The notes under the pieces: generated by a model
The model's database searches: none
What the model was told of the DNA's origin: nothing
Seen by the model: only the letters and a program-made list of their open reading frames with translations
DNA from: Nannochloris sp. 'desiccata'
Lineage: Eukaryota; Chlorophyta; Trebouxiophyceae; Chlorellales; Chlorellaceae
Reading direction: 5' to 3'
Assembly: GCA_019044685.2 (NCBI GenBank)
Contig: JAGTXX020000009.1
Coordinates: 186,001-250,000, forward strand
Length of the DNA: 64,000 bases
Program-made: the position numbers and the translations under genes
Shown: positions 52,875 through 62,386 of the stretch, piece after piece
How the letters are laid out: the number at the start of each line of letters is the position of its first letter
How positions within the stretch are numbered: the stretch's first letter is position 1

Positions 52875-54220
52875 TTATTCCGCAGCTTGAGCACCAGCAC
52901 TGGCAGCTGCAGCAGCTGCTGCTGCTCCTTCCCTGGCTGCTGCCTCTGCTGCTGCCACACGCTCCTTAAACAATGCCGCCATCTCTTCTGCCTTTTCATA
53001 CACAAGAGCGGGATCTCTGAGCATATCACCTGGTGTGGGTTCCAGCTTCTTCGTGCAAAGAGCAACCCTGCCACGTTCCTTATCCTGGCTAAGCACCATC
53101 ACCTTGATCTTATCTCCATCAGCAAGTACTTTTTCAACATTAAGAATTCTGTCATGAGAAATTTGTGAAATATGTAACAATCCCGAAGCACCACCACCGA
53201 GATCGATGAAAGCACCATAAGGTTTGACAGACATGACGCTACCAGTGACGACATCACCAACCTTGAACGCAGCAGCTGCTTCAGCGGCGCCAGCACGTTT
53301 ATTAGAGACCATTAAACGGCCCTTTTCCTCATCTACTTCAGTTACTTTGAAATCCATTTCCTTACCGAGAAGCTCCTCGAAAGTAGCAACACGGCGAGCG
53401 AGCTGAGAACCAGGGCAGAAACCACGGATGTTCTCAATATCAATCAAAAGACCACCGCGGTTAACGCCAGCGACGGTAGCTTTGACGGATGCATCCTCTT
53501 CCATGACTTGTCTCAACCGTTGCCATGCAACACCCATCTCCAGGCGTTTCAAAGAAAGAGTGAGTTCAGAAGATCCAGCGCCCTCGCCACGGATGACGGC
53601 GAATTCACGGACGGTATCAGGGCCAACTACTTCGGTGGCACGGGCTATGTTGGCCATGGAAAGCTCATTAGTAGGGCAGAAAGCGGTGGATTTTCCACCG
53701 ACATCAACGTAGGCACCCTTTTGGTCGACGCGGAATACGGTACCGGTAACCTGTAATATATGTAGAGTAGTATTTTAGATAGATGTGATAACAGTAAGGA
53801 TTAATGCTTTGCTTTTAAAGCTTTAAGCTTGTGTGGGGTAAAAATTGTATCCGGATAATTTGGTCCGGCAAAGAGCGGGTAAATCAACAATGTGCGATTT
53901 TAATAGCTCGTCGTATATGCCAAATTCATAAATAAGAAATCAAATAGCTTCAACTAAGTCATTATACCCACCTTGTCTCCGGTGGCAAAGCTAACACTGT
54001 ATTCGTCAAGGAGAGCCTCGAATGTCTTATATGCCTGGTCTTTGTCCATCCCGCTATCGATACCAGCAGTCTGGGGCTCCTCAATGGAGGCTACAGACAC
54101 GGTAGCCATGCGCTGCTGAGCGCGATGAGAGCGCCTCGCATGCCTTGAGACATTGCCAGTGCTGGCAATGAAAGCCGACTGTCCGGCGGCCACACGGGAC
54201 TTGAGTAAAGTAGGCTGCAT
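52875..54220 (-). CDS. rps1: plastid 30S ribosomal protein S1
   Basis: Exons are 54220-53972 and 53750-52875 (phase 0, 221-nt intron), giving 374 aa. A transit peptide to about residue 50 is followed by three S1 RNA-binding domains: GDK|VTGTVFRVDQKGAYVDVG, VKATVAGVNRGGLLIDIENI and VGDVVTGSVMSVKPYGAFID with GLLHISQISHDRI. This three-domain form is the plastid bS1c of green algae and plants. The C terminus is an Ala/Glu-rich tail. The frame is open upstream to 54370, but the ATG at 54220 (MQPTLLKSRVAAGQ) gives a clean transit peptide. Confidence 0.95.
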
Positions 54221-54615
54221 AATGTAAATTTCGAAAGAGAATTCGAACGAGTTGCCAATTTGCATTAAAATTGTGAGTGGAAATTTGTGTTGGAGTTTCT
54301 TCGATCCTGGCAGCCGATTGAAATTGCGGTTCGATTGGAGAGGCAACTGTTGTCGGTTGGAGAGGTTCATTCAGAAACCTTCACTGGTCGTTGTTCCGAG
54401 GGTGTGGCCTTGAAGGCCAAGAACCCACCTTAAAAATCCCTATAAAAAATGAAATATGAAGGGGCAATGCGCCATTCACGCATTCTTGGTGGCTGTGCTA
54501 CTCTGCACCTTGGATGTTCAATTGGTGCATGGACAGGCAAGTCAAACATCTGTCTCCACGTTTATTCGTTATATATTTACAAACCCGTTTCTAAAGCTTA
54601 CAAATATTCAACATT
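54221..54615. other. upstream region shared by S1 and an unknown gene
   Basis: 395 bp between divergent genes. A short ATG frame starts at 54449. Its possible GC-AG junction to the downstream gene does not keep phase, so it is not joined. Confidence 0.35.
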
Positions 54616-56151
54616 ATGCAGGGAAATAGTTATTTGGGGCTGTGGGGCCATGTCTTTGATGGCTCAAGCTCCGAAAAGACTGAGGCAGCAACCGGCCCTG
54701 CCCCGCCACCTCTCCTTGTTAAGGGTGGTCTCGCCGACCGGCTGCAGCATGCAGCAGGAGAATGGAGGGCAGAGGCCGATGAAGTACGATCTCGTTTAAT
54801 TCAAAGAATAGGTGGAGGAGGTACTACTGTTCTTGAAAAATTAGGTGACCGGGAAGCGGCTTCTTCTTTCATGTCTGAGACTTTCAACCAATTATTTGGC
54901 AGCGCCGACGATAAAGATTCATCCGGTGCTGCAGATTATTCAGATACAGCAGCAGCCATATCTTCGACAGACACACTAAGTCTATTAGACAGAATGCAAG
55001 AAAGATTAGGAATAGATGGAAAACTCGATGCCCGGCAGCTGGCAGCACTGGCCGCCGTCCAAGGTCTCGCCCTGTCCTCCTTAAGAAAACACCTGGCAGC
55101 GAATAGTGCTACTTCAGATACTGGATCGGTAAAATCAGCAAGTGCAGACGATAATGATGCTAGTACTAATAGTATATACGACCATCGACACACTTTCTCT
55201 AATCTAGGTATTGCCTTGCCAGAATCGTTGGTTTCGCATTTTGAAGGAGAGTGGTGCGTGAGGTTGCAAAATTTCGCTAATGCAGCTGGCTATCGCTCTG
55301 TTTACTTGGGTGGAGCGCCATGTAGCAGTAGCGGTACGACGGGTGCAATGACTAAATCGTTGCCACAGACACAACCCTTGTTGTCAACTACACCTTCAAC
55401 AACAACACCGGCTGCAGCGATGATTCATTGGAATTCCGAAGCGGCCTTCTCATTAGATTGCAGCATCGAATCACCGGTTTCAGACACATCTGAAGAAGAT
55501 GTCGAAGACTCAGCAGCAGCAGAAGAAGAAGAAGAGAGCTTTTATAGTGGAGTTTCTGCGATGCTGCATGCTGCAAGAACCAAAGCTTCCTCAGAGCTAA
55601 CTGCAGCCCTACAAGCGAAAACCATGGGGTGTAGCTTGGCAGTCTCGGTCAATGGCGGCGAAATCTCTCCTCAATCCTCTCATTCTCAGTCTTCTGGAGG
55701 ATCAGGAACAGTACTACACAGTTCACAAACTTTACCAGTGTTCAATTCACATAGACTGAATGCTATTAAAATCAGAATTTGCAATCTACCTGTCCACTCT
55801 CTTGGCTCTACCCCTACCGGTACTGATGCCACCACAACACTTTCTTCTTCTGTTTCTGGAGCTACAACGTCCGCAGCATCTATTAATTTACACGGTCTTA
55901 AAGTGAACAACCGCCACCTAGCAATAGATTCTCTCCAGGGGTATCCATCCAATGACTGCCACGTGGCATTAGTACGATTACCTACAAGAGCGCTTGCTGA
56001 TGGGTTTGTTTTGAATGGCTATATGACCCTAGAGAAAGGCAATACAGTTGGAAATACTGCATTGTATAATGTAGGGGAGATGGCGTCAGTAGAAATGCAG
56101 ATTGGGTCGTTGAGGTTGTTATCTAGCTCTGTTGATGGAGCATCTGATTAA
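54616..56151 (+). CDS. unknown protein with acidic low-complexity loop
   Basis: Single exon of 511 aa. It begins MQGNSYLGLWGHVFDGSSSE, then a helical part (DRLQHAAGEWRAEADEVRS) and possible beta-rich blocks (FEGEWCVRLQNFANAAGYRS with VYLGG; AAFSLDCSIESP). An acidic Glu run (~300) and Thr/Ser-rich linkers interrupt them. The end SVEMQIGSLRLLSSS is again strand-like. No family, signal peptide or membrane segment is recognised. The start is the first ATG after an in-frame stop region, but it overlaps an acceptor-like TTATGCAG, so an upstream exon is possible. Confidence 0.6.
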   Translation: MQGNSYLGLWGHVFDGSSSEKTEAATGPAPPPLLVKGGLADRLQHAAGEWRAEADEVRSRLIQRIGGGGTTVLEKLGDREAASSFMSETFNQLFGSADDKDSSGAADYSDTAAAISSTDTLSLLDRMQERLGIDGKLDARQLAALAAVQGLALSSLRKHLAANSATSDTGSVKSASADDNDASTNSIYDHRHTFSNLGIALPESLVSHFEGEWCVRLQNFANAAGYRSVYLGGAPCSSSGTTGAMTKSLPQTQPLLSTTPSTTTPAAAMIHWNSEAAFSLDCSIESPVSDTSEEDVEDSAAAEEEEESFYSGVSAMLHAARTKASSELTAALQAKTMGCSLAVSVNGGEISPQSSHSQSSGGSGTVLHSSQTLPVFNSHRLNAIKIRICNLPVHSLGSTPTGTDATTTLSSSVSGATTSAASINLHGLKVNNRHLAIDSLQGYPSNDCHVALVRLPTRALADGFVLNGYMTLEKGNTVGNTALYNVGEMASVEMQIGSLRLLSSSVDGASD

Positions 56152-57093
56152 AAACGTGATGTGTTGCCACCGCCGCCGGCTTAAAAAGTAATATTACCCG
56201 CTGTTAATTTGCCGCTTTTGTTTTATCTATTAAATTGACTGCTATATTCTAAGTGTCTATATGTCTCCTACTATTTAATTCTTGATGATCATGTTTACAG
56301 TATCTAAGAAAACACGAGCAATTCCAGGGAAAAAGGCGAAACAAAAGAGAGAAAGAGAGAGACAGCAGTGATTCGACATCTTTGCGTGTAGAAGCTCTCG
56401 TCTGTCTACGAAAAAACTAAATTGGAGTTCAGAGGCAAAATCTGTATATATTTGGGTATCCTGCTTATAGGTCATGAAGAAAAATTGCAAAAGTACACTG
56501 TTTACCGTGTAAACAAACACACAATTTGCATCACGTAATGAAAAATAATAGGCGATGCAAAAAAAAGAGCCAGAGGGGGGATAATTTAACCCGTGATAGA
56601 AACAGGGAAATTTGAATAATGGAGGGAGTTATAACAATACTTTGTAAATGGAGAGAGGGAGAGATCAGTGACGAGTGGAAAAACAGGAAAGAGAAATTAC
56701 TGGGAAAGAGAAATTAATTCATCTTGGACGCTTAATCTGGCTTTAAGTGAAAAGTGAAAAGGGGAAGTAGCAAGCCAGCACCAAAGGGACGATCAAAAAG
56801 GGATGGGGGTAGTCTTTCATAATGGGGTAGTCACGGGTGGGTCAACGAAGGGAAGGGGAGTCATGGTGGCAGGTCAAAATGGAAAAAAGAAAGGACTAGA
56901 GCAAAAAAAAAAAAAACTTGATAGCGTTCTCTAAATTGTATAAACTAAATTAGAGGGGGAGAGAGGGTCGTCGATTTAATTCTTATTATACCTGTTCTAT
57001 CCTAAAGCGGTATTGGAATTCTTGATTAAGTGGACCTAATTATCTGTAATGAATTAAATAAATTCTCCTATATTTTATGATTCTATTTTATTT
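56152..57093. other. purine-rich spacer
   Basis: Plus strand is strongly G/A-rich from about 56310 to 56970 (repeated GAGAGAGAG, GGGGAGAGAGAGG-type tracts). No gene is supported; a 3' UTR of the polyQ gene on the minus strand may lie here. Confidence 0.45.
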
Positions 57094-58818
57094 TTAACGC
57101 CAAGGATCAAGACTACCAAGCTGCAAATTTCCAAACAACAACGGCAATTGCTGCTGCTGCTGCTGCTGTTCTCTCGCTGCATTCTCATCTGACTTATGTT
57201 GCTGCAACAGTGTCTGCTGTCCTAGCGACCCAGAAGACGACCTCGTAAAAGGAGAAGGCGCAACATCACCCTCTGGTGCTACCAGCAGCGAACTCCCCGA
57301 GGCGCCCAGAAAACTGAAATCTGTCGAAGGGAACGCAGCAGAGATTGGTTCACGAGGTGGCTGAGGTGCACCAACATCTAAGGAGCGAGCTGTAGGGGGT
57401 GGTTGTGGCCCTCCAACAAAGTCTTCCATACCTGTCAAGTCCATGTGAAACCCGCCTGCTCCTTCAAGACCGCCAAATGACAAAGTAGAAGATGCAGCAG
57501 CTGTAAGGCCACCGCTGCTCCCGCTATCTGGGGTCAATGGGGAGGAGCTTCTGTGTTGGTGAAGCATCACATCAATAGAACGGGAGCGAGAATGGTGAGA
57601 ATGGTCGTCGTGGGGTAGGCCACCAGTGCTCCCACCGCTGCCAGAGCTCGAGAAAGGAGGCACCTCCTTCTTAGGGCTTCTACCATAGATAGGCGAGTGT
57701 CCTAAACTGCCAGGGTATTGCGTTCGCTGCTGCTGCTGGTGGTGGTCTTGTTGTTGCTGTTGCTGCTGCTGAATTGTAGAGGTGGAGGTAGAACTATTGA
57801 AACCCATGCCTGAAGCTACTCCCGCCAAAGCTTGCTGTAATGCACGTGCCGAAGCATGCACTTGTTGCTGCTTCTGTGACGCAAGCACTGCGGAAGCATA
57901 CTGCGCTGATAACAGTACATCTGCAGGGTATTGTGGGGAGTGGGTGCCTGTAGGAGAGGCACCAATACCCATAGTAAGGGGAGTCAAGCCAGCAGCAGAG
58001 AGTTGCGTTTGTATTTCATTATCCACTGCAGTCTGTAATGCTAATAAGTCCGCTAAGCCCAATCCAGAGAGCAGATCAGAGTAGGATCGTGGGGAGGTAC
58101 GTGGTGGCATCACTCCACAGCCTTGGAGATGGCTAGAAGGAGCGGTACCGGCGTTACCACCACCAGCAAGATGATGATGACCAACAACACTGTTGCCGCT
58201 GCCACCAGAAAGAGGAATGCCACTGTGACTTCTTCTATGTCCACGGCTTGGAGGTGGCGGCATCATCGAGGAAGATGTAGGGGTAGAGAAGCCTCCCCCT
58301 CCTCCTCCTCCTCCAGATGCGCTCCCTGCGCCTCCTGTAGCAGGCATATTGCTAGGCAGAGAGGTGCCTGTAACTTCTGGTAAAGAAGGAAGCGATTCGG
58401 TAGAGAGCGTGCGGGTGTGGCGGTGGCTGCCAACAGAGCCAGGTCCACCTTCTGCTTTAACTTTAGCACGTTGTAATTTAATAGCTTGTAAGGCTTCTGC
58501 ATCCACTTGTCGTGATCTCGAGACTACCTTACCAATGCCAGCGAGGGCTTTTAGGGCACTGGACTTGGCATCAGCATCTTTGGCTGCTTGAATGGCTGCA
58601 GCCGAGGCAGAAGATGGACCAAGCCGGCTAGCAAGATCTGTTATACTACTGCTACTAGATGATGCAGGGCTAAGGGATTCTGCCCGGGTAGAGCTTCTGT
58701 CTGGGCTAGCAGGTAGTGTCATGTCAAGAGGGAGAGGGGCTCCTGCAGGCATGGCTTGAAGCCCTACATCGAGCTGAAATGGGGTGCTTGGCCCAGTGGT
58801 TTGCTTGCTAGTTTCCAT
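57094..58818 (-). CDS. large disordered polyQ/Ser/Gly-rich protein
   Basis: Single exon of 574 aa from the ATG at 58818. Two glutamine tracts (IQQQQQQQQDHHQQQQ and EQQQQQQQLPLL) come from CAG/CTG runs. Long Ser, Gly and Pro stretches surround short conserved-looking pieces (ALKALAGIGKVVSRSRQVDA near 90-110; SDLLSGLGLADLLALQTAV near 240). There is no known domain or targeting signal. Such composition is common in transcription cofactors and RNA-granule proteins, but this is not evidence of function. Upstream exons may be missing. Confidence 0.55.
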   Translation of the reverse strand: METSKQTTGPSTPFQLDVGLQAMPAGAPLPLDMTLPASPDRSSTRAESLSPASSSSSSITDLASRLGPSSASAAAIQAAKDADAKSSALKALAGIGKVVSRSRQVDAEALQAIKLQRAKVKAEGGPGSVGSHRHTRTLSTESLPSLPEVTGTSLPSNMPATGGAGSASGGGGGGGGFSTPTSSSMMPPPPSRGHRRSHSGIPLSGGSGNSVVGHHHLAGGGNAGTAPSSHLQGCGVMPPRTSPRSYSDLLSGLGLADLLALQTAVDNEIQTQLSAAGLTPLTMGIGASPTGTHSPQYPADVLLSAQYASAVLASQKQQQVHASARALQQALAGVASGMGFNSSTSTSTIQQQQQQQQDHHQQQQRTQYPGSLGHSPIYGRSPKKEVPPFSSSGSGGSTGGLPHDDHSHHSRSRSIDVMLHQHRSSSPLTPDSGSSGGLTAAASSTLSFGGLEGAGGFHMDLTGMEDFVGGPQPPPTARSLDVGAPQPPREPISAAFPSTDFSFLGASGSSLLVAPEGDVAPSPFTRSSSGSLGQQTLLQQHKSDENAAREQQQQQQQLPLLFGNLQLGSLDPWR

Positions 58819-59506
58819 CAAAGGATTGTGGAGGTCCTGAACACGGCGGAAAGAGCCCTAGGTAGTGTACCGTTCCAGTTGTTTTAATTTCAAAGACTTG
58901 AATTGAATCCGCGATTTAGGCAAGGACTAAACGGACTGGGTTGGGCGATGATGGCTCGCAGCCTTTAGATGAATTGTATGTTATATACTCAGGCGGTTTT
59001 GTAGCTGAAATGTCACCAAGTGCAGTTTGGGATGTTGCGATGCCCGAGCAACTTCGGTGCAGAAGAACAACGTTTCTGCGCCAAAATAGCCTGCTTCACG
59101 CCTTAAAACTGAAAATTAAAAAATATACCGCAAAATTGTGAGTTGAAGCCGAAGCGATAATGATTATGCAGAGAAGAGAGAGGCTCATACCTCATCAGAT
59201 GGCTCGGCTTGGGAGCAGCAGCCTGGGAAGCTGGTTCACTGGCACCTTGCTGCACTAGTATCTATACTACAAACTGCGCCCGTTACACGTTTACTGCATC
59301 TGAGGGAGCCACACCTCCCAAAAATGGCATTAACCTTGAGTGCAAGAATACCGTCAGTCCACCGACCGACCTGCTGCCGTTGTTGAAGTAAAATTAACAT
59401 CAACGTATGAAATTGCTCGCATAAAGTTTACATTAGTTACATTTTACTGTTGGAGGTTTTTATTAACATGGTGTACACAAGTAGAAGACCTTGCCCATCG
59501 CCCTCT
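58819..59506. other. spacer, no supported gene
   Basis: Several short frames without motif support. TTACA at 59428-59432 and 59438-59442 gives two minus-strand TGTAA elements about 65-75 nt beyond the dioxygenase stop. Confidence 0.4.
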
Positions 59507-60817
59507 TCAACCCCCCGCTGTCAACCCTTGATTGGCACCGTCCAGCTTGAAATTATTCAGCACTTTTGCTTCTAAATGGCTACCATACCGTACCCCAGGA
59601 ATAATCTCTTCCTCGCGTGACATTGCTACCAACTCTGGAAATGGTTTTACGATTGCCTCGAAATTAGGTTCATAAAAGAACGGAATCGATATTCTACTTT
59701 TTGTCGGATGTCTGTGGACTACTCGATGCAGTGTCGGTCTATACATCCCATTCGTCCATATTCTAAGCATGTCTCCTATATTACATACAAACGTACCAGG
59801 CAAAGGGGGTGCATCAATCCATTCTCCTTTGCCGTTCCTAACTTGAAGAGCCGTCAGGTCAAGGTCGTCATCTTGATTGACGATCGTTAAAAGGCCGTAA
59901 TCAGTATGCGCCCCACAGCTAACAACAGATTCTACGGTATCATCAGTTACTGAACCAGACGCGTAGGAGCTACTTGTGTTAGTTTTACTACTAAGACTAG
60001 GGTCTTTGCTAGTAGTACTAATAGAAGGAGTATTCATCAACGACGGTAATGGCGGGTAATGTATAACTCGGGTGACCCAATAAGGATCTCCAGCACGCTC
60101 TCCTTCAAATGCATTTTCAGGAAGGTGTAGCCCCAGTGCAATACCCCGCATAAGTGCTGCCCCCAAACCTAAACAGGAAGAAATGTACAGCTCAAGGGCG
60201 TTTCGAAAAGAGGGGATGTGGGTCAGCAAAGGGTTTATACCATGAATAGGGCTTGGTGGGAGGAGTGCTGCTTGCCCCGGAGATATTTCTTTATATAAAT
60301 CAATGCCTTCATGCCAATCTCTGCGAAACAAATCGTCTCGGTAAATTTAAGAGTGAGCGCACTGAATGTAATTGAGTTCAGAATTGTATAGTAGGTACAC
60401 TGACAGGGAAACAAATCCGTCTAGAGTGGGCGGTGGGGGAAGTGGGACAGTTTTCTTTTTTTATTACCTTTGATTTTGGGTGACATTGACGCCAAGTGGT
60501 TGATATCCACGATAATGAGACTCGGGTCTAAGGAGGATCTCCCGTTTTGTAGCTTCAGGTAGAGCAAACCATTGTCTAGCTTGTGTTCGGACCGTGCGAG
60601 CAATGGCTTCGGCCATGCCATTACGAATGTAGAAGAACCCAACGCGTTTGCACGCTTCGTGCAGCTCATTTCCTACTTTAGCTCTCTCACCCAATGTCGA
60701 ATTTGGAGCTATTAAAGGGGCAATATCTATAATTGGCAGCTCTTTGAAGAAATTGCCCTGGGAACTGATCTGACGCAATCCAACCAAGTGCTGCCGTAGT
60801 TGCCGCACACACTGCAT
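59507..60817 (-). CDS. 2-oxoglutarate/Fe(II) dioxygenase (IPNS-like)
   Basis: Exons are 60817-60468 and 60320-59507 (phase 2, 147-nt intron), giving 387 aa. The N-terminal DIOX_N region (LPIIDIAPLIAP, CKRVGFFYIRNGM) precedes the double-stranded beta-helix. Iron ligands are in CGAHTDYGLLTI (H-x-D) and TLHRVVHRHP (distal His), and the 2OG-binding R-x-S is in KSRISIPFFY. QVRNGKGEWIDAPPLPGTFV and CNIGDMLRIWTNGMY complete the motif set. Substrate unknown; relatives make gibberellins, flavonoids or act on other small molecules. A Ser/Thr-rich insertion of ~40 residues (ISTTSKDPSLSSKTNTSSSY) interrupts the fold just before the HxD motif. Confidence 0.93.
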
Positions 60818-61108
60818 TTCTCGATTTTTTTAGTAGATGGGCACGTCAATTAGTGCATAAATACATGGTCAATTTCTCTGTTTTTCCCACCATAGGGCTG
60901 TTGTTGCCGAGAGAGCTCAAAGAGTCTTTCTACCCACCCGCTCCTCAAAATCGCAGGTATCTTGCATCTAAGCACCTCTACATGTCACTCTTAAGCTAAT
61001 TCCCTAAACATCATCATCACCGACGTGCATTCCCTCAGGCCTTATCCGCTGATCTTTTCGCATTAGAGTGAAATTGCGCTTCGTCATCTTGTTCTAGCAA
61101 ACAGATAT

Positions 61109-61798
61109 ATGGCAGCATTAGCCCTTAGCAGCAAGGGAGTAGTGCCTTTTTGCACACAGAATGCAGCACAGCGCCGAGCTTGCAGAAACTGCAGAGTAAT
61201 TACTCGCGCAGCACTTGATCCATCTGCAGCGTTGGCGGTTTCGCAGCAGACAGCTGCCTTTGGTGCGTTTTCATCCAACGCTTTGATTTAATTTGCATGT
61301 ATATCTATCCTGATCTCACTATCGACTCATTTCCCTACATCTGCAGCTGCTGTTGTTGGTGCTGAGGCTATCTTCACCGGCCTCAATACCCCTTCTACCA
61401 CCCCCGGCCGACCCACCATACCCGTCACCCTTGCTGGAATAGCTGGAACCCTCGTGGTGGGTAAACTATAGCGCTCAACAGACTCTTTGAATGTATAATT
61501 ATCGTATTCATGAATTTTACGGATTAAATTGACATGATTGAATGTTTTCTGCTTGCAGGGTGCTGGATTGATCAGCCAGGGCGACAGGGTTGGCACCATT
61601 GGCTGTGCTGTAAGCTTACTCACCGCTGCCTTTCTGATGACAAATTACATTGGGAGAGTGAAAGACACGCCATTTGATCCTAATGACTGGCCTGGAGCAA
61701 AGGCGTGGCCTGCCGTGATGATTTTAATTTCATTTTTTGAGTTTGCTGCCAGTTTCCAAGGGGCGCTTGACGGACTTAGCATGCTCAGACAGCCTTGA
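61109..61798 (+). CDS. unknown plastid multi-pass membrane protein
   Basis: Exons are 61109-61262, 61347-61456 and 61559-61798 (phases 1 and 0), giving 167 aa. A transit peptide (to about residue 34, RACRNCRVITRA) precedes three to four hydrophobic stretches: AALAVSQQTAAFAAVVGAEA, IPVTLAGIAGTLVGAGLIS, IGCAVSLLTAAFLMTNYIG and WPAVMILISFFEFAASFQG. The acidic loop TPFDPNDWPGAKAW is distinctive. Small size and layout suggest a thylakoid or envelope protein, but I do not recognise the family. The second donor (GTG|GTGGGT) is chosen because the alternative GTAAAC breaks the frame. Confidence 0.7.
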
Positions 61799-62386
61799 GA
61801 CCCCAATGCTTAATGATTGATTGATAACCAACCATTTCATTGATTATCTTGCATTTTGTAATTCTTTTAGTAGCAAAGCAGTTGCAGAAAGAGGAATTAG
61901 ATCCAGTTGAAGGCGAGGTAGGCGACAGCAGAGGTGGGAATGCTTTCCAGTTTTTTTTAAAGATGACCTTGCTCTCGGCCCAGGCGTGCGTTTACTAGTC
62001 CCTTCAACTATTGAGAACATCTATTACTGCTAAGGGGATATATATATCCTTTACTTGTAGCTTGAAACAGCGAGGCCTCCTCTAATCACATCACACCAAG
62101 CAACAGCTGGTCAAACACATTTGGTGGCGGCCAGAAAGAAACCTCGACCAAGTTTCCAGAAGCCTGCGATGGTTGCCTCTTTCCAGAACAAAAGCAGGGT
62201 TCCCAGCATCTTTTGTTGTCTTTAAAGTTTTTGTAGAAGTATATAGGTGTTTATTCACGCCAGATACACCTTTTACCGCCAAGGGTAGAAGCTGTATAGA
62301 CCATCAATCTCATCTTGCTCTAGAAGCAACAAGTGCCCAAGTGAATATTAGAGTTTTTTAACAAGCTCCGCTTAGCTAGAATCATC
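61799..62386. other. HSP90 upstream region
   Basis: 588 bp between the unknown plastid protein and HSP90. It holds two heat-shock-element-like units (listed separately) and no supported gene. Confidence 0.4.
62154..62188. promoter_or_regulatory. paired heat-shock-element half-sites upstream of HSP90
   Basis: TTCCAGAA occurs twice, at 62154-62161 and 62181-62188, each a TTC-NN-GAA pair as bound by HSF subunits. They are about 200 bp upstream of the HSP90 ATG. A classic HSE has three or more contiguous units; here each is a dimeric unit 27 bp apart, so binding may be cooperative or weak. Confidence 0.45.

Noticed and set aside
54449..54540. Short ATG frame with GC-AG intron feeding the 54616 gene
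   Set aside because: The phases do not match at the proposed junction.
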